A stretch of 64,000 nucleotides of DNA from Microbacterium halotolerans. GTDB taxonomy: Bacteria > Actinomycetota > Actinomycetes > Actinomycetales > Microbacteriaceae. The notes under the pieces are model-generated. The model was not told where the DNA came from and ran no database searches. It was given only the letters and a program-made list of their open reading frames with translations. The DNA is taken from positions 907,519 to 971,518 of the forward strand of contig NZ_KZ984051.1 in assembly GCF_003569805.1 (NCBI RefSeq), given 5' to 3'. The position numbers and the translations under genes are program-made. Positions 1 through 7,217 of this stretch are shown one piece after another; position 1 is the first letter of the stretch, and every line of letters begins with the position of its first letter.

Positions 1-312
1 GCCATTCTCGTCACGAGCGGATCCGTTGCGGAGCAGGTGCGCGAGCAGTTCGCCACCATCGCAGACACCACGCTGCTCGCGGCGATCGGCCCTCGCACGG
101 CGCGCGATGCCGAACGCGTTGGCCTTCCGATCCGTGTCGTCGCCCCGGCGCAGACGATCGACTCGCTGATCGAGACGCTCAGCGGCATCGAGGTTCCCGA
201 GCCGTCGGCGGAGGCGCTCGCGGTCCCACCGACCGAAGAGGTCGCAGTCACAGTGCAGGAGACCCAGTCGCTGCCGATCGCGCATCTCGGGAAGGCGAGG
301 GGAGCGCGGTGA
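1..312 (+). CDS. hemD: Uroporphyrinogen-III synthase, C-terminal part (cut by window edge)
   Basis: The open frame runs in from base 1 without a start, so only the last ~103 residues are visible. They include [12 protein letters not shown], then [21 protein letters not shown] and TIDSLIETL, the typical last helices and strand of HemD. HemD closes and isomerises hydroxymethylbilane to uroporphyrinogen III in cytosolic tetrapyrrole synthesis. About 40 residues after the domain look unstructured (Glu/Val/Ala-rich). The stop overlaps the GTG start of hemB (GTGA), so the two are translationally coupled in a heme operon. Family assignment rests on the C-terminal domain alone but fits the neighbour very well. 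Confidence 0.87.
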   Translation, partial: AILVTSGSVAEQVREQFATIADTTLLAAIGPRTARDAERVGLPIRVVAPAQTIDSLIETLSGIEVPEPSAEALAVPPTEEVAVTVQETQSLPIAHLGKARGAR

Positions 313-1292
313 GCTTCCCCACTCATCGCCTTCGTCGCGGGCGACAGTCGTCGGCCGTGCGCCGGTTGATGCGTGAGACGCACCTCGTGCCGTCGCAGCT
401 CGTGCTGCCCATGTTCGTGCGGGAGGGCATCGACGAGCCGAGCCGGATCTCGTCCATGCCAGGCGTGCAGCAGCACACGATGGACTCGCTGCGCCGCGCC
501 GTGAACGAGGCGGCGGAAGCAGGCGTGAGCGGCGTGATGCTGTTCGGCGTGCCGGCCGTGCGCGACGCGACCGGTTCGGCGGCGGACGATCCGGATGGCA
601 TCCTCAACGCGGCGACCAGGGCCGTCGCCGCGGAGGTGGGCGACGAGCTCGTGGTGCAGACCGATCTGTGCCTCGACGAGTTCACCGACCACGGCCACTG
701 CGGCGTGCTCACGCCATCCGGTGCCGTTGACAACGACGCAACGCTGGAGCGCTACGCATCGACGGCGCTCGCACAGGCCAGAGCGGGCTCGCAGCTGCTC
801 GGGCTCAGCGGCATGATGGACGGCCAGACCCGAGTCGTGCGTGACGCGCTCGACGAGGCGGGGTTCACCGACACGATGATCATGGCCTATTCGGCCAAGT
901 ACGCCGGCGCCTTCTATGGGCCGTTCCGTGAGGCGGTCGATTCGCAGCTGACCGGCGACCGCAAGACGTACCAGATGGACCCGGCCAACGCGCGCGAGGG
1001 CGTGCGCGAGGCGATCCTCGACGTCGAAGAAGGCGCGGACGCCGTCATGGTCAAGCCCGGCCTGCCGTATCTCGACGTGCTCGCCGAGGTGCGTGCCTGT
1101 GTCGACGTGCCGGTGTGGAGCTATCAGGTCTCCGGCGAGTACTCGATGATCGAGGCCGCAGCGGCCAACGGATGGCTCGACCGGCGGGCGACGATCCTGG
1201 ATTCGCTCACGGCGTTCCGCCGTGCCGGGGCTGACACGATCCTCAGCTACTGGGCCGTCGAGGCCGCCCGCTGGATCCGCGAGGGGCTGTAG
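309..1292 (+). CDS. hemB: Delta-aminolevulinic acid dehydratase (porphobilinogen synthase)
   Basis: 327 residues, full family length. It condenses two 5-aminolevulinate molecules to porphobilinogen. Both Schiff-base lysine motifs are present: [18 protein letters not shown] and [13 protein letters not shown]. The metal loop reads [14 protein letters not shown], so two of the three cysteines of the classic zinc triad (CxC...C) are kept and the middle one is Asp. The start is GTG at 309, overlapping the hemD stop. In related actinobacteria hemL usually follows closely (family knowledge); here hemL lies 12 kb downstream. The last 246 bases recur at 5176-5421 as a truncated copy. Confidence 0.97.
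   Translation: MSFPTHRLRRGRQSSAVRRLMRETHLVPSQLVLPMFVREGIDEPSRISSMPGVQQHTMDSLRRAVNEAAEAGVSGVMLFGVPAVRDATGSAADDPDGILNAATRAVAAEVGDELVVQTDLCLDEFTDHGHCGVLTPSGAVDNDATLERYASTALAQARAGSQLLGLSGMMDGQTRVVRDALDEAGFTDTMIMAYSAKYAGAFYGPFREAVDSQLTGDRKTYQMDPANAREGVREAILDVEEGADAVMVKPGLPYLDVLAEVRACVDVPVWSYQVSGEYSMIEAAAANGWLDRRATILDSLTAFRRAGADTILSYWAVEAARWIREGL
1047..1292 (+). repeat. Direct repeat A, copy 1: 3' end of hemB
   Basis: The last 81 codons of hemB from ATGGTCAAG to the stop. The second copy, 5176-5421 on the same strand, differs at 9 of 246 bases by my count, giving 3 amino-acid changes (C to S, S to T, I to V). The match ends at the stop codon; the bases beyond it are unrelated in the two places. 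Confidence 0.95.
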
Positions 1293-1312
1293 CGAGCGGC
1301 TCCGCGCGCACC

Positions 1313-1512
1313 ATGCGCCAGCTCGGCATCAGCGGGCTCGTGCGGGGCCGACGCCTGCTGACGACGATCCCGGATCGAAACGGCGAGCGCACCGGACCTG
1401 TGGGAGCGGGGCATCGCCGCCTCGTTCAGGAGCATCGCCGACGCGTATGACACTGACCTCGCCGAGTCGACGATCGGGCTGGTCGAGAACGAGGCGATCC
1501 GTGAGGGGCGAT
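1313..1512 (+). pseudogene. IS3-family transposase (OrfB) remnant, internally deleted and frameshifted
   Basis: The frame from 1313 reads MRQLGISGLVRGRR, LLTTIPDRNGERTG, matching the HTH-to-integrase linker of IS3-type OrfB (consensus about MRQLGIRGvRRGKk, rTTipd). From about 1425, in a different frame, it reads SIADAYDTDLAESTIGLVE, NEAIREG. This matches the conserved C-terminal part of the rve integrase core (SVGDAYDNALAESinGLYKTE). The whole catalytic middle (the first two acidic residues of DDE) is gone, so it is a dead fossil of about 200 bases. It sits exactly between the hemB stop and the soxR 3' end, at the left edge of the cargo that splits the heme operon. No terminal inverted repeats are evident. 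Confidence 0.8.
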
Positions 1513-1515
1513 CCG

Positions 1516-1965
1516 TCAGCTGCTCAGGCGCTGCGGCCCGGCACCCTGCGTACCAAGGGCGTCGTCGGGGTTGAGCAGGCCGCAGGCCTTCATGGACAGG
1601 CAGCCGCAGCCGATGCAACCGGTGAGCTCGCGTTCGAGGCGTTCGATACCCTCGCGGCGAGTCTTGAGCTCGCGTTTCCAACGTCGCGAGGCCCGTTGCC
1701 AGTCGGCGTGACTCGGGGTCTCGGTGAGCGGCACGTCGGCGAAGGCCGACTGCACGTCGGAGAGCGGGATGCCGAGACGCTTGGCGACCGTGATGAGCGA
1801 GACCCGGCGCAGCATGTGTCTGGCGTAGCGACGCTGGTTGCCTGGTGTGCGGGTCGAGGCGATGAGGCCGAGTCTCTCGTAGAAGTGCAGGGCGGATGCG
1901 GCGACCCCGGTGCGCCGGGTCATCTCGCCGATCGTCAGTGACTCGTCGGGTGCGTGCTGGCTCAT
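1516..1965 (-). CDS. soxR: Redox-sensitive MerR-family activator SoxR
   Basis: 149 residues, the normal SoxR size. The N-terminal MerR winged helix (LTIGEMTRRTGVAASALHFY) is followed by a dimerisation helix and the [2Fe-2S] signature CIGCGCLSMKAC (Cys117, 120, 122, 128; Cx2CxCx5C) that defines SoxR. Oxidation of the cluster by redox-cycling compounds or superoxide switches the bound dimer to activation. I chose ATG 1965 because GGAAGG lies at the right distance and longer readings run into the ferredoxin. The gene is divergent from fdxA, with one SoxR operator between them. In many actinobacteria SoxR answers redox-active metabolites rather than superoxide itself (established), so the inducer here is open. 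Confidence 0.96.
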   Translation of the reverse strand: MSQHAPDESLTIGEMTRRTGVAASALHFYERLGLIASTRTPGNQRRYARHMLRRVSLITVAKRLGIPLSDVQSAFADVPLTETPSHADWQRASRRWKRELKTRREGIERLERELTGCIGCGCLSMKACGLLNPDDALGTQGAGPQRLSS

Positions 1966-1990
1966 CGGGCTGCCTTCCCATCTCCTCGAT

Positions 1991-2021
1991 TTGACCTCAA
2001 GTCTACTTGAGGTTTTACGGT
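1991..2021 (+). promoter_or_regulatory. SoxR operator inside a MerR-type promoter for the fdxA operon
   Basis: The perfect dyad CCTCAAGTCTACTTGAGG lies at 1995-2012. It differs from the enterobacterial soxS operator core (CCTCAAGTTAACTTGAGG) only at the two central bases. It is framed by a -35-like TTGACC (1991-1996) and a -10-like TACGGT (2016-2021) with a 19-base spacer, the overlong spacing characteristic of MerR/SoxR-activated promoters. The promoter points to the ferredoxin operon. The same operator lies upstream of soxR on the other strand, so autoregulation is possible. Confidence 0.92.
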
Positions 2022-2077
2022 TGTCGAGTGGCCCCGATGCGGACCCGATCGACCCGAACGAGGACAGAGTGACCCGA

Positions 2078-2095
2078 ATGAAGACCCACCGATGA
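2078..2095 (+). other. Five-codon leader ORF (MKTHR) overlapping the fdxA start
   Basis: ATG at 2078, preceded by an AGGACAGAG purine stretch, encodes MKTHR and stops at 2093-2095, overlapping the fdxA ATG (ATGA). The fdxA start has no clear Shine-Dalgarno of its own, so re-initiation after this mini-ORF is a plausible route of translation. It could also be chance. Confidence 0.4.
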
Positions 2096-2418
2096 CCTAT
2101 GTGATCGCCTTGCCGTGCGTCGATGTGAAGGACAAGGCCTGCATCGATGAATGCCCCGTCGACTGCATCTACGAGGGCGAACGGTCGCTGTACATCCACC
2201 CGGACGAGTGCGTGGACTGCGGTGCCTGTGAGCCCGTGTGCCCTGTCGAGGCGATCTACTACGAAGACGATCTGCCCGATGAGTGGCAGGACTACTACAA
2301 GGCGAACGTCGAGTTCTTCGACGAGATCGGCTCGCCCGGCGGCGCAGCCAAGACCGGGGTGTATCCGTTCGATTACCCGATCATCGCCGCGCTCGCGCCC
2401 CAGGGGGAACACACATGA
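2092..2418 (+). CDS. fdxA: 7Fe-type ferredoxin, SoxR-controlled copy
   Basis: 108 residues, cytosolic low-potential electron carrier. The first cluster region has the FdxA-type spacing ([17 protein letters not shown]), the second has [12 protein letters not shown]; together they bind a [3Fe-4S] and a [4Fe-4S] cluster in this family. The first ~88 residues are almost the same as the ferredoxin at 24480-24797, while the C-terminal tail differs ([21 protein letters not shown], ends in a free tail). It is the first gene after the SoxR operator and overlaps fprA by 4 bases. Its likely partner is that reductase; the final electron acceptor is not shown by the sequence. Confidence 0.95.
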   Translation: MTYVIALPCVDVKDKACIDECPVDCIYEGERSLYIHPDECVDCGACEPVCPVEAIYYEDDLPDEWQDYYKANVEFFDEIGSPGGAAKTGVYPFDYPIIAALAPQGEHT

Positions 2419-3773
2419 TCAACACCGAACCGCGCATCGCCGTCGTCGGGGCAGGGCCGGCCGGGATCTACGCCGCCGACATCCTCCTCGGCCTCGCACC
2501 GACCGCCTCGATCGACCTGTTCGAGAAGCTGCCGGCGCCCTACGGCCTGGTCCGGTACGGCGTCGCCCCGGATCATCCGCGCATCCGCAAGATCACCGAC
2601 GCCCTGCACGACGTACTCGTGAATCCGCGCATCCGCCTCCGCTGCAACGTGGAGATCGGGGTCGACATCGAGATCGATGACCTCCGTGCGGTGTACGACG
2701 GTGTGATCGTGGCGACCGGCGCCGACCTCGATGCCAGTCTTGACATCCCCGGCATCGACCTGCCCGGATCCTTCGGTGCCGCGACGTTCGTGGCCTGGTA
2801 CGACGGGCATCCCGATGTATCGCGAGCCTGGCCGCTCGAGGCGGAATCGGTCGCGGTGCTCGGTGCGGGAAACGTGGCCCTCGACGTCGCTCGGATCCTC
2901 GCCAAGCACGCCGTGGCGCTGACGGGTACCGACACGCCGGACTCCGTGCTCGATCAGCTCGCCGCCAGCCCAGTGCGTGATGTGCACCTGTTCGCCCGGC
3001 GGGGCCCGGCCGACGTGCGCTTCTCCCCGCTGGAGCTGCGCGAGCTCGCCGAGCAGAACGATGTCGACGTGATCGTCGACCCGGAGGAACTCGTCCTGGA
3101 CGAGCACGCAGAACGGATGATCGCGCAGTTCTCGCAGCGCCGCATCATCGTGCGCACCATGAGCGAGTGGGCCGCGCTCGACCCCGCGACCCGGACGGCC
3201 TCGCGCCGCATCCACCTGCACCTGCGGCAGCGGCCTGTCCGCCTGCTCGGCACCGACCGAGTGACCGGTATCGAGATGGAACGCACCGCATCCGACGAAC
3301 GGGGCCGCATGGTCGGAACCGGCGAGCTGCTGCGCTACGACGTCGGGGCGGTCTACCGCGCGGTGGGCTACCGCTCGACCGCTGTTCCCGGAGTGCCGTT
3401 CGACGCAGATCTCGGAGCCGTTCCGCACGCCGAGGGGCGAGTCCTGGATGCGGCGGGCGTGCCGATCTCGCGGTTGTACGCCACCGGCTGGGTCAAGCGA
3501 GGCCCGGTCGGGCTCATCGGCTCGACGAAGTCCGACGCGGCGCAGACCGTCCGCCACCTCGTAGACGATCTCGCCGCCGCCCCGCGTGCCCCGCGCGAAG
3601 GCGATCCGACCGCGGATCTCGGTCACGCGGTCGACCTCGACGGCTGGCTGCGCATCGATGCCGCCGAGCGCCTGGCCGGTGCAGAACGCGGACGCGAGCG
3701 GACGAAGATCGTGGACCGCGAGGAGATGCTCGCGCATGCGCAGCAGGAGCAGATGACGGAGGTTGTCCGATGA
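2415..3773 (+). CDS. fprA: Ferredoxin-NADP reductase, FprA/adrenodoxin reductase type
   Basis: 452 residues from ATG 2415, which overlaps the fdxA stop. The FAD-binding GxGxxG is at the N-terminus ([16 protein letters not shown]), the NADP site is [15 protein letters not shown], and the C-terminal FAD-contact motif is [13 protein letters not shown]. This is the mitochondrial-type flavoenzyme that moves electrons between NADPH and a ferredoxin. It is a paralogue of the protein at 24794-26164. Being coupled to a ferredoxin under a SoxR operator, it would supply reduced ferredoxin during oxidative or redox-cycling stress, possibly also to re-reduce SoxR (inference). Confidence 0.95.
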   Translation: MINTEPRIAVVGAGPAGIYAADILLGLAPTASIDLFEKLPAPYGLVRYGVAPDHPRIRKITDALHDVLVNPRIRLRCNVEIGVDIEIDDLRAVYDGVIVATGADLDASLDIPGIDLPGSFGAATFVAWYDGHPDVSRAWPLEAESVAVLGAGNVALDVARILAKHAVALTGTDTPDSVLDQLAASPVRDVHLFARRGPADVRFSPLELRELAEQNDVDVIVDPEELVLDEHAERMIAQFSQRRIIVRTMSEWAALDPATRTASRRIHLHLRQRPVRLLGTDRVTGIEMERTASDERGRMVGTGELLRYDVGAVYRAVGYRSTAVPGVPFDADLGAVPHAEGRVLDAAGVPISRLYATGWVKRGPVGLIGSTKSDAAQTVRHLVDDLAAAPRAPREGDPTADLGHAVDLDGWLRIDAAERLAGAERGRERTKIVDREEMLAHAQQEQMTEVVR

Positions 3774-4279
3774 CAGCGGCACCCGTACCCACGACGGTCG
3801 GCGAGGGGCTCAAGGCGGCATTCCGCACGCACCCCGCCGGCATCGCGATCATCACGGCATCCGCGCGTGACGGAGCCGTCGGCCTGACGGCGTCGAGCGT
3901 CGCCTCGGTGGCGGTCGATCCGGCCGCGATCGTCTTCTCAGTCACCAGGGCCACCGGTTCGGCGGGCGCGATCCTCGGTGCTGACACCTTCGTCGTGCAC
4001 CTCATCGACGACGAGCACTCCGCTCTGGCGCAGAGCTTCGCGACGAGCGGGGCCGAGCGGTTCACCGCCGATCAGGGGTGGTCGCAGCTCGACACGGGTG
4101 AGCCGCACCTCTCGTCGGCTCGCGCAGCCCTGCACTGCCGCGCCATGCAGACCGTTGCCGTCGGCTCGTCGACGGTCGTCGTCGCCGAGGTCCTCGAAGT
4201 GCTGCCAGGGCCCCAAGGCCGCCCAGTCGTCTACCTCGACCGTCGTTTCCACGCACTTCCGCACGACACCCTCCACTGA
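3770..4279 (+). CDS. Flavin reductase-like FMN-binding protein (short-chain flavin reductase family)
   Basis: 169 residues from ATG 3770, overlapping the fprA stop (ATGA). The fold is recognisable from the N-terminal FRTHPAGIAIITA, GLTASSVASVAVDPAAIVFSV and the C-terminal LEVLPGPQGRPVVYLDRRFHAL, as in NAD(P)H:flavin oxidoreductase components of two-component monooxygenases. It would reduce free FMN/FAD with NAD(P)H. No monooxygenase partner is adjacent; its place in the SoxR operon recalls fre/fpr-type enzymes that respond to oxidative stress. Substrate and partner are not determined. Confidence 0.85.
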   Translation: MTAAPVPTTVGEGLKAAFRTHPAGIAIITASARDGAVGLTASSVASVAVDPAAIVFSVTRATGSAGAILGADTFVVHLIDDEHSALAQSFATSGAERFTADQGWSQLDTGEPHLSSARAALHCRAMQTVAVGSSTVVVAEVLEVLPGPQGRPVVYLDRRFHALPHDTLH

Positions 4280-4302
4280 AAGATCATCGAAAGGAAGACA
4301 CG

Positions 4303-4929
4303 ATGTCCACTCTCTACACCCTCCCCGAGCTGCCCTACGACTACTCGGCGCTCGAGCCGCACATCTCCGGCAAGGTCATGGAGCTCCACCATTCCAAGCA
4401 CCACCAGGCGTACGTGACGGGCGCGAACACCGCCCTCGAGCAGCTCGCCACGGCGCGCAGCGCAAGCGACCTCGCGAACGTCAACAAGCTCGAGAAAGAC
4501 CTCGCGTTCAATCTCGGCGGACACATCAATCATTCGGTGTTCTGGCAGAACATGTCGCCTGATGGAGGCGGCGCCCCAGAGGGCGAACTCGCCGCAGCGC
4601 TGCAGGGTTCTTTCGGCTCGGTCGATGCCTTCCGCGCGCACTTCACCGCGACGGCGCTGGGCGTGCAGGGATCAGGCTGGGCCGTTCTTGCATGGGACAG
4701 TGTGGGGGCGCGCCCGGTCATCTTCCAGCTGTTCGACCAGCAGGGCAACGCGCCCCTCGGTGTCACGCCGCTGCTGCAGCTCGACGTGTGGGAGCACGCG
4801 TACTACCTCGACTACCTCAACGTGCGCGCTGACTACGTGAAGGCATTCTGGAACCTCGTGAACTGGCCCGACGTGCAGCATCGCTTCGAGGCCGCGCGCT
4901 CTGCGACCCAGCTCATCGTCGCGGGCTGA
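4303..4929 (+). CDS. sodA: Superoxide dismutase, Fe/Mn family
   Basis: 208 residues, complete. The four metal ligands sit in the standard motifs: His in LHHSKHHQAYV, His in GGHINHSVFW, and Asp and His in LDVWEHAYYLDY. It converts superoxide to H2O2 and O2 in the cytosol. The start is preceded by GAAAGGAAG. The gap to the flavin reductase is only 23 bases, so it is the last gene of the SoxR-controlled operon. A perfect hairpin follows. Metal preference cannot be decided by eye. Confidence 0.97.
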   Translation: MSTLYTLPELPYDYSALEPHISGKVMELHHSKHHQAYVTGANTALEQLATARSASDLANVNKLEKDLAFNLGGHINHSVFWQNMSPDGGGAPEGELAAALQGSFGSVDAFRAHFTATALGVQGSGWAVLAWDSVGARPVIFQLFDQQGNAPLGVTPLLQLDVWEHAYYLDYLNVRADYVKAFWNLVNWPDVQHRFEAARSATQLIVAG

Positions 4930-4953
4930 CCCTGCCGACCCTGCCTCTTGTGA

Positions 4954-4994
4954 GCGACCCGGCCCTCGCGAATGTCCGCAGAGGGCCGGGTCGC
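4954..4994 (+). terminator. Hairpin after sodA
   Basis: Perfect 14-base inverted repeat GCGACCCGGCCCTC / GAGGGCCGGGTCGC with a 13-base loop, 24 bases after the sodA stop. No T-run follows, as is common for actinobacterial terminators. Confidence 0.75.
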
Positions 4995-5025
4995 ACGTAT
5001 GGGGCGGATCGACCCCGCGCGCCAC

Positions 5026-5068
5026 GGGCGAGCACGGCGCGGGGGACGCCCTCGCGCCGTGCTCGCCC
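5026..5068 (+). terminator. Second strong hairpin after sodA
   Basis: Perfect 16-base inverted repeat (GGGCGAGCACGGCGCG and its complement) with an 11-base loop. It lies between the first hairpin and direct repeat B, and no gene occupies 4930-5175. Backup terminator or remnant of an inserted element. Confidence 0.6.
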
Positions 5069-5088
5069 GTACGCCGCCGACACTCTCA

Positions 5089-5180
5089 GAGAACACGCAT
5101 GATCCGACTCTTCCGTAGCGACTGTTCGCGGGGGCAGAGTCGCCGGATCAGGAACGTTGATCACTGTCGAGGGAGATGGT
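5089..5180 (+). repeat. Direct repeat B, copy 1: displaced copy of the region before the 7218 gene
   Basis: About 91 bases starting GAGAACACGCATGATCCG and ending at GGGAGATGGT align without gaps to 7122-7213, with about 9 mismatches. Here the sequence runs directly into hemB codons (ATGGTCAAA) instead of the oxidoreductase gene. The two parental sequences share ATGGT at the joint. The TAGAGT element of the downstream copy is CAGAGT here. Confidence 0.93.
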
Positions 5181-5421
5181 CAAACCCGGCCTGCCGTATC
5201 TCGACGTGCTCGCCGAGGTGCGCGCCTCGGTCGACGTGCCGGTGTGGACCTACCAGGTCTCCGGCGAGTACTCGATGGTCGAGGCCGCAGCGGCCAACGG
5301 ATGGCTCGACCGGCGCGCGACGATCCTGGATTCGCTCACGGCGTTCCGCCGTGCCGGGGCCGACACGATCCTCAGCTACTGGGCCGTCGAGGCCGCCCGC
5401 TGGATCCGCGAGGGGCTGTAG
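5176..5421 (+). pseudogene. Truncated duplicate of hemB (last 81 codons)
   Basis: It encodes the C-terminal 81 residues of HemB from [15 protein letters not shown] to WIREGL and the stop, about 96% identical in DNA to 1047-1292. It keeps the second active-site lysine motif but lacks the metal loop and the first lysine, so it cannot be a functional dehydratase. The purine-rich GAGGGAG from repeat B touches the ATG directly, a poor ribosome spacing. It is followed within 4 bases by the 3' end of the convergent molybdenum enzyme gene. Confidence 0.93.
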
Positions 5422-5424
5422 GCC

Positions 5425-7005
5425 TCAGTCGTCGGCGACCGTGACGAGCAGACGCTGCCAGCCGGATGAGCCGTTCGGGTAGATCGGGGCCTTCTCCTCG
5501 ATCTGTCTGCGCCCGTCTTTGTCGACGGCTCGCACTGCGACGTAGTGGGTTCCGGGTGTCGCGTCCCATGCGAGAGTCCACTGCACCCACGTATCCCGAT
5601 TGATCGGATTCGACAGGGTCGCGCTCTGCCACGCGCCGTCGTCGATCGAGACCTCGACCCGGTCGATCCCGACGGTCTGCGCCCACGCCATGCCGGCGAT
5701 GGGTACGCGGCCAGGCGCGACCGGGGTGCCCGGACGCGGTGTGTCGATGCGGGAGGAGAGCTTGATCGGAGCCTTCGCGCTGTAGCCTCGCGGCGTCCAG
5801 TACGCCTCGTCCTCGGCGAACGTCGTGACTTTCAGCTCCGTCAGCCATTTGGTCGCCGATACGTAGCCGTACAGCCCCGGCACGACCATGCGCACGGGGA
5901 AGCCGTGCTCCAGCGGGAGGGGCTCGCCGTTCATGCCGACGGCGATGATGGCATCGAGTGCGGTGTCTGTGAGAGATTCCAGCGGAGTCGACGCCGTGAA
6001 GCCGTCCACGCTGCGCGAGAGCACCATGTCGGCTCCCTCCTGCGGGCGAGCCTTCGCGAGCACGTCGCGCACCGGCACGCCGAGCCAGACCGCGTTGCCG
6101 ACGAGATCTCCTCCGACTTCGTTGGACACGCAGGTGAGGGTGATGGCGTACTCGTCGAGGCCCATGTCGAAGAGATCGCGGAGATCGAGCTGCACGGGTT
6201 CGTCGACCATTCCCGTGATCGAAAGGGTCCACGTGGACGAATCGACCTCTGGTACGACGAGAGCTGTGTCGACGCGGTAGAAGTCATCGTTCGCGGTGAC
6301 GATGGGGGAGAGACCATCGATGTCGAGATCCGCGCCGCCCGGGATCGCGACTCTCCGGCCGGGTGTCGGCAGGCGCAGCTCCTCGCGCAGCGCCGACACT
6401 GAGGACGTGGCTGCGCTGACGATGCGGGCGCTGACCCCGACGATCACAGCCGAGGCGCCGACGATCGCTGTCGCGCGGAAGAAGGAGCGTCGATCGATGA
6501 ATGCCCTCGCACGAGGCTCGGCTGGATTCTCGGGAGCCGCGGCGGAGGCATCCGAATCGGCCCATGCACGCAGTCGTGAGATCAGCAGCATGAGGACGAC
6601 GGCTCCGACGACGGCGCCGGCCGCGGACGGGAGCCAGGCGAGGCTCGACGCGCCGGGCCGGGTCACGGAGGCAGCCAGGGTCAGCGTGCCTGCTGCTGTG
6701 AGCACTGCCACGCCGAGTGGGCGACGCCGGTACTGCAGGAGACCTGCCAGTGCGGCGGACACAAGGGCCGCGAGCCCGAGCCCGACGAGGAGTGCGATCT
6801 TGTCGAACTCTCCGAACACGCTGATCGCGATCTCCTTGAGCGGGCGTGGGATCACATCGATGACGACGCCGCCGACGGCGACGAACGGTCCTCCGCCTGG
6901 CGATGCGACGAGCGCGACGACCTCTGCGACGGCGAAGAAGGCGGCGGCGGCGATCACGCCGCCCACCATGCTCCACAGCCATGCCCTCGGTTCGTGCCTG
7001 TTCAT
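5425..7005 (-). CDS. Membrane-anchored molybdopterin-dependent oxidoreductase (sulfite oxidase/YedY-like domain)
   Basis: About 526 residues from ATG 7005 (GAGGG sits 8-10 bases before it; ATG 7020 is an alternative five codons upstream). Four hydrophobic segments occupy the first ~150 residues. Next comes a twin-arginine-like DRRSFFRATAIVGASAVIVG around residue 175, then an Oxidored_molyb domain with the molybdenum-ligating cysteine in TLTCVSNEVGG and the substrate-site stretch FPVRMVVPGLYGYVSATKWL, and a C-terminal Mo-co dimerisation-like domain. The catalytic part would face the outside. The electron partner is not adjacent; the cytochrome-b-like protein at 62051 is a distant candidate only. 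Convergent with the hemB fragment. Confidence 0.9.
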   Translation of the reverse strand: MNRHEPRAWLWSMVGGVIAAAAFFAVAEVVALVASPGGGPFVAVGGVVIDVIPRPLKEIAISVFGEFDKIALLVGLGLAALVSAALAGLLQYRRRPLGVAVLTAAGTLTLAASVTRPGASSLAWLPSAAGAVVGAVVLMLLISRLRAWADSDASAAAPENPAEPRARAFIDRRSFFRATAIVGASAVIVGVSARIVSAATSSVSALREELRLPTPGRRVAIPGGADLDIDGLSPIVTANDDFYRVDTALVVPEVDSSTWTLSITGMVDEPVQLDLRDLFDMGLDEYAITLTCVSNEVGGDLVGNAVWLGVPVRDVLAKARPQEGADMVLSRSVDGFTASTPLESLTDTALDAIIAVGMNGEPLPLEHGFPVRMVVPGLYGYVSATKWLTELKVTTFAEDEAYWTPRGYSAKAPIKLSSRIDTPRPGTPVAPGRVPIAGMAWAQTVGIDRVEVSIDDGAWQSATLSNPINRDTWVQWTLAWDATPGTHYVAVRAVDKDGRRQIEEKAPIYPNGSSGWQRLLVTVADD

Positions 7006-7121
7006 CAAGATCGCCCTCACATATCCGCCCCGTTACAGGTTGTTCGGCGTGCGCAGGCCAGCGGATTGGTCCTGCGCGGCGGGCGCGCGACGGGATCGTC
7101 GGAGCCGCACAGACGCTTCCG

Positions 7122-7213
7122 GAGAACACGCATGATCCGGCTCTTCCGTACGAACGATCCGCGGGGGTAGAGTCGCCGGATCAGGCACGTTGATCACTGT
7201 CGAGGGAGATGGT
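7122..7213 (+). repeat. Direct repeat B, copy 2: leader/promoter region of the 7218 gene
   Basis: The native-looking copy of the 91-base element. It contains a -10-like TAGAGT (7168-7173) and ends in GAGGGAG, the ribosome site of the gene at 7218. The rest of 7006-7217 is a non-coding divergent region with no other clear signal. Confidence 0.9.
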
Positions 7214-7217
7214 GGCG

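Noticed and set aside
2283..2414. Longer N-terminus for the FprA at 2415
   Set aside because: The extra 44 codons overlap the ferredoxin in another frame; ATG 2415 starts directly before the FAD motif.
5176..5421. Functional second HemB
   Set aside because: Only 81 C-terminal residues, lacking the metal loop and one active-site lysine, and with a poor ribosome site.
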